Source: Dysgonamonadaceae bacterium
GTDB lineage: Bacteria > Bacteroidota > Bacteroidia > Bacteroidales > Azobacteroidaceae
NCBI GenBank assembly: GCA_031276105.1
Contig: JAISNS010000256.1
Coordinates: 1 to 6,975 of the forward strand
Length of the DNA: 6,975 nt
Direction: 5' to 3'
The notes under the pieces were generated by a model. It was given only the letters and a program-made list of their open reading frames with translations, did not search any database and was not told where the DNA came from. The translations under genes were made by a program, and so were the position numbers. Shown here one piece after another: positions 1 to 4,776 of this stretch (position 1 is the first letter of the stretch; each line of letters begins with the position of its first letter).

Positions 1-600
1 CGGGTCGATGCGAATACGGCGGGAACTTATTATGTGCTTGTCAGCAACAATTGTGAAAGCAAACGATCCAAAGATTATGAAGTACGGATTAAAGCTCCGA
101 TTGTTGAACAGCGATGGGAAGACGTGATGATACTAATCACGAATCCCAAAGACAATGGCGGACATACTTTTTCCGATATCCAATGGTATCAGGTAGATAC
201 GGATGGTAATCAGATCGAAATACCGGGCGCTACCCTGTCTTACTATTATTCGAATACTCCGGTGGAAGGGATTACTTATGTAGCAAAAGCGACCGATCAG
301 GACAGACGCCTCTACGAGTCATGTCCTGTTACGGGAGTCGCTTACGACCCTGTTGAAAAAATATTAATCTATCCCAACCCGGTTAAGATGGGCGAAACCA
401 TTACGATAGAAACTCATTTTTCGGAAGATGATGGGGAAAATATGCGAATCGAGATTATTTCTTCCGATGGACAGAAAATAAAATCATTAGATGTTACAAA
501 CCAAAATATTTCCATCGCAATGCCAAATATTCAAGGTATTTATATTCTTCAGTTAATCAAAGGACGCAATGTATATGAATATAAAGTCGTGGTAAAATAA
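1..600 (+). CDS. T9SS-sorted secreted protein with Ig-like segment, 3' end only (partial)
   Basis: The reading frame is open from base 1, so this is the last 199 residues of a longer protein whose start lies outside the window. The GTG at 34 is an internal valine codon, not a start. The first residues (AGTYYVLVSNNC) look like the final strands of an Ig-like repeat. A second segment with NGGHTFSDIQWYQ and IPGATLSYY resembles the Ig/adhesin-like modules that precede sorting domains in Bacteroidota. The last ~80 residues start at ILIYPNPVKMGE and end GIYILQLIKGRNVYEYKVVVK-stop, the pattern of the type A T9SS C-terminal sorting domain. By family knowledge, such proteins cross the outer membrane through the type IX system, lose the C-terminal domain and are anchored at the surface or released. 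The cargo's activity is unknown because its N-terminal part is missing. The outer-membrane gene follows 9 bases downstream, probably on the same transcript. Confidence 0.85.
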   Translation, partial: RVDANTAGTYYVLVSNNCESKRSKDYEVRIKAPIVEQRWEDVMILITNPKDNGGHTFSDIQWYQVDTDGNQIEIPGATLSYYYSNTPVEGITYVAKATDQDRRLYESCPVTGVAYDPVEKILIYPNPVKMGETITIETHFSEDDGENMRIEIISSDGQKIKSLDVTNQNISIAMPNIQGIYILQLIKGRNVYEYKVVVK

Positions 601-609
601 AAAAAGTAT

Positions 610-2100
610 ATGAAAAAAATAATCCTAATAATCGCAACAGGGCTTTTTATTCTCCCTTCGTACGCCCAATTATTACAGAACCGGTACGAATTTTCTATTT
701 GGGGAGCCGGAGGAACCTCTTCACTGCACTACGAACCCACGCTTGGCGACCGGAAAGCGGGAACCGGCGGTTTGCTCGGAATTGGGTGCAGCTACTTTCT
801 TGATTATCATTGGAGTATCGGAACAGGCCTGGAATTTTCGATGTTGAAAGAGAGCCTCTCTTTTCCATTGATATCCGACAACTACATTACGCCCTATCAG
901 AGCAATCAGCATCTGATGTGGGTACGGGTCGACGGACAGAATTACAAACAAACACAGGAAACCTATTATGTCAATATTCCGCTGATAATCAAAGGACAAT
1001 TTCCTATTAAACAAGGGCATAACATCTATTTCTCTGTCGGGCCGAAATTCGGAATCCCGGTAAGTTCAACCTATTCGGCAGAAGGCACATTTACAACTAC
1101 CGGAGTGGATGTGAATGATAATAAAGAGCCGCTCTCCAGTGATTGGTACAATATGACTAAGTACGGATTTTTTTCCGACTCGCTTGTTTCGTCCGGCAAT
1201 CGCTCGATGTCGTTGACAAAAAACCTGATTCTTTCCTTTGAAGCCGGCATAAAGTGGCGGATATCTCCTAAATATTCGCTTTATTCGGGAATTTTCTTTG
1301 ATTATGGCTTGAATGACATCCGGCAAGGGGATACGGATAACCAATTTTTTGCGTATAACCGTTCGCAACCGGATAATTATGAGTTAAATAATGTACTTCT
1401 TTCCCGCTATACCGCTTCTCCCGAATCTTTCGCCCGCTTTCCCGAAAATCCTGCCCTGCCTTTTGTCGATAAAGTCAGCACAATGGCGGTAGGAATTAAA
1501 TTACAGTTATCATGGGGCAGCGGTTTATTCGAAAAGAAACACGAAGTTCACGAAGTATATGTTAACACAAATCCGGTTGTCGACAAGCCGGTTGAAAAAA
1601 TAACCGTTCCTCAAAAGGAAGAAATCGTGAAAAAAGACAGCAACAAACCGGTTAAATCATTGAAAGAAGAATATGCCGAATTTCAGAAAAAAACATACGA
1701 CAAACCGGTCGAGGCTAAGAAAGACGAAAAACCGGTTGAGTCGACGCCGGAAGAAAAACCTGATTTTGAAGGTTCTATCAGTGGATTTGCTGCGTCTTCG
1801 GATAAGATCACCCCTGAGATGTTACCCTTTTTAGACAAGAAAGTATATTGGTTGAAAAAATATCCGGATGTAAAACTCACCCTTGTCGGCCATGCAGACG
1901 ACAACGGATCGGATAATTTCAACTATCTGCTGGGCAACGACAGGGCGAATGTTGTGAAGGCTTATTTGGTTTCCCAAGGAATCAGCGAAAAACGCCTGAC
2001 AACGACAACCGAAGGAAAAACGCATCCGCTTATTCCGAAAGCCGGCGAGGCTGAGCGCGCATCCAACCGAAGAGTGGAATTTATCTTACAACGTTTATGA
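610..2100 (+). CDS. Outer-membrane beta-barrel / OmpA C-terminal domain protein
   Basis: A 496-residue protein with a clear signal peptide (MKKIILIIATGLFILPSYAQ, probable cut after Ala19). Residues ~20-305 are rich in alternating aromatic/polar strands (YEFSIWGAGG, IGTGLEFSML, YYVNIPLIIKG, MAVGIKLQLSWG), consistent with a porin-like outer-membrane beta-barrel. Residues ~306-386 form a charged Lys/Glu/Pro linker with (K/N)PV motifs near 321, 326, 346, 365 and 374. Residues ~388-496 are an OmpA-like domain: GHADDNG at 427-433, DRANVV from 444 and NRRVEF from 486. The Asp after GHA and Arg445 sit where OmpA proteins bind the diaminopimelate of peptidoglycan. The expected role is to tie the outer membrane to the cell wall while the barrel sits in the membrane; a specific partner is not evident. 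The start is set by the signal peptide. Only a purine-rich stretch (AAAAAAAG) precedes it, not a strong ribosome-binding site. Linkage to the upstream T9SS cargo suggests a surface function but does not prove one. Confidence 0.88.
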   Translation: MKKIILIIATGLFILPSYAQLLQNRYEFSIWGAGGTSSLHYEPTLGDRKAGTGGLLGIGCSYFLDYHWSIGTGLEFSMLKESLSFPLISDNYITPYQSNQHLMWVRVDGQNYKQTQETYYVNIPLIIKGQFPIKQGHNIYFSVGPKFGIPVSSTYSAEGTFTTTGVDVNDNKEPLSSDWYNMTKYGFFSDSLVSSGNRSMSLTKNLILSFEAGIKWRISPKYSLYSGIFFDYGLNDIRQGDTDNQFFAYNRSQPDNYELNNVLLSRYTASPESFARFPENPALPFVDKVSTMAVGIKLQLSWGSGLFEKKHEVHEVYVNTNPVVDKPVEKITVPQKEEIVKKDSNKPVKSLKEEYAEFQKKTYDKPVEAKKDEKPVESTPEEKPDFEGSISGFAASSDKITPEMLPFLDKKVYWLKKYPDVKLTLVGHADDNGSDNFNYLLGNDRANVVKAYLVSQGISEKRLTTTTEGKTHPLIPKAGEAERASNRRVEFILQRL

Positions 2101-2162
2101 ATTATGAATTATGAATTATGAGCGGCGCTTGTTTGTTGCGCTTCGCGCCACTCATAATTCAT
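2097..2162. repeat. Heptamer repeat and imperfect inverted repeat (hairpin element)
   Basis: Three tandem copies of ATGAATT occupy 2097-2117 and a partial copy (ATGAG) follows; the first copy contains the TGA stop of the OmpA-family gene. The last copy opens the left arm ATGAATTATGAGCGGCGC (2111-2128). The right arm GCGCCACTCATAATTCAT (2145-2162) is its reverse complement with one mismatch in 18, leaving a 16-base loop. It could act as a transcript end or 3' stabiliser for the upstream operon, although the only nearby T stretch (2171-2175) lies 8 bases beyond the stem. It could equally be a dispersed REP/MITE-like element. I recall similar AATTATG-type heptamers in Bacteroidales intergenic DNA, but copy number cannot be judged here. 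Confidence 0.75.
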
Positions 2163-2187
2163 AAAAAAACTTTTTCATTCATACGCG

Positions 2188-2219
2188 CTTGGAAACTTTA
2201 ATATTTTCATCTAATTTTG
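2188..2219 (+). promoter_or_regulatory. Probable Bacteroidota promoter for higBA
   Basis: TAATTTTG at 2212-2219 matches the Bacteroidota minus-7 consensus TAnnTTTG. CTTG at 2188-2191 sits 20 bases upstream, where the minus-33 TTTG element is expected. Transcription would begin near 2226, giving a leader of only a dozen or so bases before the HigB start at 2239. HigA proteins normally repress their own promoter, but I could not identify a convincing operator palindrome here. Confidence 0.6.
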
Positions 2220-2238
2220 CCGTGTCAAATGATATGAT

Positions 2239-2556
2239 ATGGAAGTCACTTTTGAAAAAGAATACTTGCGCGACCTGTACAAGACAGGCAAAGCGGAAGA
2301 CAAAAAACACCGCTTTCAGCCTGAAATTGTCAGAAAATACCGGCACTGCATTGATACACTGCTTGGTGCAAAGGATATTGAAGTGCTGTACAACATTCAT
2401 TCTTTGAATTACGAGGTATTGAAAGGCGACAAGCAAGCTATTTCTTCCATCAGAGTAAACAAACAATATCGTATCGAATTTACGGTAAAAGACAATGGAA
2501 TTGAGCCTTTGATTACCGTATGTAATATATTAGAATTGTCAAACCATTATAAATAA
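2239..2556 (+). CDS. higB: HigB-like type II toxin (RelE/ParE superfamily mRNA interferase)
   Basis: A 105-residue basic protein of the size expected for HigB/RelE-fold toxins. The N-terminal half is two helices (EYLRDLYKTGKAEDKKHRF and EIVRKYRHCIDTLLGAKDIEVL). The C-terminal half carries the family signature GDKQAISSIRVNKQYRIEF at 63-81, equivalent to the G(D/N)r..ySIRiN.qyRi.F strand pair, with Arg72 and Arg78 as candidate RNA-contacting residues. Many HigB proteins end in an 'xxDYH' motif; here the tail reads ILELSNHYK, so only a His is kept near the end. The known family role is ribosome-dependent cleavage of mRNA, neutralised by HigA. The toxin gene precedes the antitoxin gene, the usual higBA order, and the gap between them is 7 bases. 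ATG 2239 is preferred because it follows the promoter directly and begins the conserved fold (MEVTFEKEY). Confidence 0.87.
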   Translation: MEVTFEKEYLRDLYKTGKAEDKKHRFQPEIVRKYRHCIDTLLGAKDIEVLYNIHSLNYEVLKGDKQAISSIRVNKQYRIEFTVKDNGIEPLITVCNILELSNHYK

Positions 2557-2563
2557 AAAAGAT

Positions 2564-2908
2564 ATGATTACCATTCCGGGCGTAGCCCCCGACATGATTG
2601 CAAACAACCTCGAACCGGCTTACCCGACGCATCCGGGCGAAGTGTTGAAAGACGAAATCGAGTATCGCGGCATATCTCAAAAGAAGTTTGCCGTGCAAAT
2701 CGGAGTACAATATACGGCGCTCAATGAAATTTTGAACGGTAAACGTCCCGTAAATGTCCAATTTGCAATGCTCGTTGAAGCTGCATTGGGAATTGATGCC
2801 GAATTGTGGGTAAAAATGCAAACACGCTACAATATGCTGATGGCAAAAAAAGACAAAACATTCTCAAAACGCCTTGCCGAAATCCGAAAAATATCGGCCA
2901 TACTTTGA
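2564..2908 (+). CDS. higA: HigA-family antitoxin, XRE-type DNA-binding protein
   Basis: A 114-residue protein matching the HigA addiction-module antidote layout. The marker PTHPGEVLKDEIEYRGISQK (21-40) leads into a helix-turn-helix at ~38-62 (KKFAVQIGVQYTALNEILNGKRPV). This is followed by the family helix with ALGIDAELWVKMQTRYN (74-90) and a basic tail. HigA binds and blocks HigB and represses the operon through its HTH. It starts 7 bases after the HigB stop, so the two are co-transcribed. The ~20 residues before PTHPGE (MITIPGVAPDMIANNLEPAY) are somewhat longer than in minimal HigA proteins. An internal start at Met11 is conceivable, but ATG 2564 is best placed relative to the toxin stop. 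Confidence 0.9.
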   Translation: MITIPGVAPDMIANNLEPAYPTHPGEVLKDEIEYRGISQKKFAVQIGVQYTALNEILNGKRPVNVQFAMLVEAALGIDAELWVKMQTRYNMLMAKKDKTFSKRLAEIRKISAIL

Positions 2909-3008
2909 TAATCATTCAAAATTCAAATAATTGCAACATCTGCCATACCGGCTGCCGATAGATACCGGTACTTTCCATCGCTACGCGACCGCTTCTAATT
3001 TTTTTTTT
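2909..3008 (+). terminator. Possible weak terminator after higBA (small stems plus T10 run)
   Basis: A run of ten T (2999-3008) lies downstream of higA. Before it are a 6-bp stem TACCGG/CCGGTA (2946-2951 with 2965-2970) and a 4-bp stem TCGC/GCGA (2978-2981 with 2985-2988). Neither stem abuts the T run, and both lie in DNA derived from the transposase remnant, so termination here is only a possibility. Confidence 0.25.
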
Positions 3009-3050
3009 ACCCTCTGCATCCAAGATACAAGCAAAAATGCTATCTTTGCA
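2916..3050 (-). pseudogene. Decayed fragment of IS110-family transposase
   Basis: Read on the minus strand, 3047 down to 2919 gives an uninterrupted frame ending in TGA at 2918-2916. It contains KDSIFACILDAEGKK (3047-3003), then VAMESTGIYRQPVWQMLQLF (2984-2925). These match two landmarks of IS110/IS116/IS902 DEDD transposases: the N-terminal '(G)(L/I)DVHKDSIF..IL...G' strand and the 'VAMESTGIYW.PVW..L' motif, whose Glu is part of the DEDD site. The expected GLDVH before KDS, with the first catalytic Asp, is missing (ITAC instead). The normally Trp position after GIY is Arg (CGG for TGG). Only about ten residues separate the two motifs instead of the usual several tens, so an internal deletion is likely around the A/T run at 2999-3008. 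Everything C-terminal, including the rest of the catalytic domain and the serine-containing domain, is gone. It is non-functional. Confidence 0.72.
3041..3048 (+). promoter_or_regulatory. Candidate minus-7 promoter box for the DUF2752/CCC pair
   Basis: TATCTTTG fits TAnnTTTG exactly and lies 27 bases before the ATG at 3076. No good TTTG minus-33 element is seen at the usual spacing (CTG at 3014-3016 is too far away). The box falls in the codons for K-D-S of the minus-strand transposase remnant. If real, it rules out the ATG at 3037 as the start of the downstream gene, because transcription would begin after it. Confidence 0.45.
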
Positions 3051-3075
3051 AGCGGTTATTAAAAAAGTAAATAAT

Positions 3076-3384
3076 ATGAACGTATTCACAGATTGGTTGA
3101 ATGAACATTTGCTTACTTGTCCGAGTAAGCATTTTTTTCATTTGGATTGTCCCGGATGTGGTTTTCAGCGAAGTATTATTACTCTTTTAGAAGGCGATAT
3201 AGCGAAAAGTTTTCAATTATATCCGGCTACCATTCCCATTTTGACCTGTTTTATATTTACGGCTTTGCATATTAAATTTGATTTCAAATACGGAGCTTTT
3301 GTCATCAAAGTTTTGTTTATTTTAAGCGTATCAACCATTGTCATTTTTTATTTATACAAAATATTCACTCATAAATTAATTTAG
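3076..3384 (+). CDS. DUF2752 family small membrane protein
   Basis: A 102-residue protein when started at ATG 3076. An in-frame ATG at 3037 would add 13 residues (MLSLQAVIKKVNN), but it overlaps the promoter-like box and the transposase remnant. The later start begins MNVFTDWLNEHLLTCPS, which resembles the family start. The DUF2752 hallmark is HLDCPGCGFQRSIITLLEGD (residues 22-41), with the preceding Cys15. It is followed by YPATIPI and two hydrophobic segments, ~51-66 and ~75-95. By pattern this is a small inner-membrane protein with cysteines near the membrane face; the family function is not established. It is 2 bases from the CCC-motif gene, so the two are almost certainly co-expressed. 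Base composition is strongly AT-rich compared with the genes to the right. Confidence 0.82.
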   Translation: MNVFTDWLNEHLLTCPSKHFFHLDCPGCGFQRSIITLLEGDIAKSFQLYPATIPILTCFIFTALHIKFDFKYGAFVIKVLFILSVSTIVIFYLYKIFTHKLI

Positions 3385-3386
3385 TT

Positions 3387-3734
3387 ATGGAAAATTCAGG
3401 ATATCAGGTTTCTCTTCCTAATTCAACATTGATTCTTGTTTTTGGAATCGTTTCTATCGTCACTTGTTGCTGTTATGGTGTTCCGGGGTTAATTTTTGGA
3501 ATTATCGCGCTCGTATTGGCCGATAAATCCATTAATTTATATCGTTCCGAACCGGGCAATTACACCGAAAGTTCGTATAAAAATGTAAACGCAGGAAAAA
3601 TTTGCGCTATTATCGGAGTCATTTTCTCGGCATTATACATTATCCTGTCTATTTGGATGATTTATGCCATTGGTTTGGATGTTCTAACCGATCCTGAAGC
3701 GCTTCAGGAATACCTGCAACAATTGGCGAATTAG
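3387..3734 (+). CDS. CCC-motif small membrane protein
   Basis: A 115-residue protein with three consecutive cysteines (CCC, residues 27-29) inside a hydrophobic segment spanning ~14-46 (LILVFGIVSIVTCCCYGVPG onward). A polar stretch follows (DKSINLYRSEPGNYTESSYKNVNAGK), then a second hydrophobic region ~71-97 (ICAIIGVIFSALYIILSIWM). A short acidic tail (TDPEALQEYLQQLAN) ends the protein. The layout matches the Bacteroidota 'CCC motif membrane protein' family, related in architecture to DUF4190-type proteins with two glycine-rich membrane hairpins. Its role is unknown. It starts 2 bases after the DUF2752 stop, and I recall this pairing from other Bacteroidota genomes, which suggests a joint membrane function. 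Confidence 0.8.
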   Translation: MENSGYQVSLPNSTLILVFGIVSIVTCCCYGVPGLIFGIIALVLADKSINLYRSEPGNYTESSYKNVNAGKICAIIGVIFSALYIILSIWMIYAIGLDVLTDPEALQEYLQQLAN

Positions 3735-3793
3735 TAAATCGTTATCCCCGGCTATTCCCTGTTTACAGGAATTAAAATCCGGAAGCCCGCTAT

Positions 3794-4210
3794 ATGGGAC
3801 GAATTATTGCGATTGATTACGGAAAAAAACGGACGGGACTTGCAGTTTCCGATCCGATGAAAGTCATTGCCGGCGGATTGACCACTGTATCAAGCCCGGA
3901 CGTGATTGCTTTCATCAAAGAATACATCAAAAAAGAAGCCGTGGACTTAATTCTGCTCGGCGAACCCCGCCAAATGAATTATGAACCGTCCGAAAACATG
4001 CAACGGGTCGAAGTATTCAAAGAAAAATTAATCCGCGCAATTCCTTCCGTAACCGTGAAATTGGTGGACGAACGCTTTACGTCTTCCCTCGCGCATCAGG
4101 CCATGCGACAGGGCGGACTGAAAAAGAAAGACCGCCAAAACAAAGCGCTGGTGGACGAACTGAGCGCCGTTATTTTATTACAGTCTTATTTGGAAACAAT
4201 TAGAATATGA
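3794..4210 (+). CDS. ruvX: RuvX/YqgF-family RNase H-fold nuclease (putative Holliday junction resolvase)
   Basis: A 138-residue protein, the normal length for the family. The RNase H-like core shows IIAIDYGKKRTGLAVSD at 4-20 with catalytic Asp8. The 'vGlP'-type strand is LILLGEPRQMNYEPSENMQ (52-70). LVDERFTSSLA (90-100) carries the acidic pair Asp92/Glu93, and the final active-site Asp121 is in LVDELSAVILLQSYL. The protein is predicted to be cytoplasmic. YqgF/RuvX proteins act in nucleic acid processing: Holliday junction resolution has been proposed, and 16S rRNA 5' maturation is shown in E. coli. A GGAAG at 3781-3785 is a plausible ribosome-binding site 8 bases before ATG. The stop overlaps the def start as ATGA at 4207-4210, implying translational coupling. 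The 59 bases before it hold only a weak hairpin (ATTCCCTG/CAGGAAT around 3755-3772) and no convincing promoter. Confidence 0.93.
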   Translation: MGRIIAIDYGKKRTGLAVSDPMKVIAGGLTTVSSPDVIAFIKEYIKKEAVDLILLGEPRQMNYEPSENMQRVEVFKEKLIRAIPSVTVKLVDERFTSSLAHQAMRQGGLKKKDRQNKALVDELSAVILLQSYLETIRI

Positions 4211-4776
4211 TTTTACCTGTTTATTTATACGGACATCCTGTTTTGAGAAAAGAAACGAAAGACGTCCCGCCGGATTATCCCAATTTGAACAAACTGATTG
4301 AGGATATGTTTGAAACCATGTACAACGCCGAGGGAGTAGGATTGGCCGCTCCCCAAATCGGCCTCGAAGACCGGATATTAGTCCTCGATTTAAGCGCTTT
4401 AGCCAAAGACGATCCCGCTTTTGCCGGCTTTAAGAAAACGCTTATCAATGCGCATATCATCGAACGCGATGGGGAGGAAAAAAGCGTGGAAGAAGGATGC
4501 CTCTCCATACCGAACGTCCACGAAAAAGTGCCGCGTAAAAACCGCATTCGCATTCAGTATCTGGATGAAAACCTGCAACCGCACGACGAAGTTTACGAAG
4601 GCTACAAAGCGCGCGTCATTCAGCACGAATACGACCATCTGGACGGAATACTGTTCGTCGATCGCATTTCCGGTATCCGGAAACAGATGATTCGTTCCGC
4701 TCTGAATAAAATAATGACCGGAAACGTGAAATGTTCCTACAAAGTCAAAGCCCTGAGAAAAAAAATTTCGCCATGA
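4207..4776 (+). CDS. def: Peptide deformylase
   Basis: A 189-residue metalloenzyme that removes the N-formyl group from new proteins in the cytoplasm. All three family motifs are intact: GVGLAAPQ (43-50), EGCLS (96-100) with metal ligand Cys98, and HEYDH (140-144) with ligands His140/His144 and catalytic Glu141. The N-terminal PVYLYGHPVLRKETKDV and the central insertion (SALAKDDPAFAGFKKTLIN) fit a type I-like bacterial enzyme of Bacteroidota style. A basic C-terminal tail (KALRKKISP) follows the last helix. The start overlaps the ruvX stop, and the stop overlaps the next gene's start as ATGA (4773-4776), so the three genes form a tightly coupled operon. Confidence 0.96.
   Translation: MILPVYLYGHPVLRKETKDVPPDYPNLNKLIEDMFETMYNAEGVGLAAPQIGLEDRILVLDLSALAKDDPAFAGFKKTLINAHIIERDGEEKSVEEGCLSIPNVHEKVPRKNRIRIQYLDENLQPHDEVYEGYKARVIQHEYDHLDGILFVDRISGIRKQMIRSALNKIMTGNVKCSYKVKALRKKISP

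Noticed and set aside
3037..3075. Longer N-terminus (start at ATG 3037) for the DUF2752 protein
   Set aside because: The extra 13 residues overlap the candidate promoter box and transposase-derived DNA, and the family-like sequence begins at MNVFTDW.
3735..3793. Terminator or promoter between the CCC-motif gene and ruvX
   Set aside because: Only a 7-bp bulged hairpin (around 3755-3772) with no T run, and no TAnnTTTG box, were found; neither is convincing.
4421..4690. 89-codon + strand frame inside def
   Set aside because: It is an out-of-frame shadow of def, whose three catalytic motifs fix the true frame.
4731..4772. Longer N-terminus (start at ATG 4731) for the TPR protein
   Set aside because: It would push the signal peptide 14 residues inward and lose the ATGA overlap with def seen at the 4773 start.
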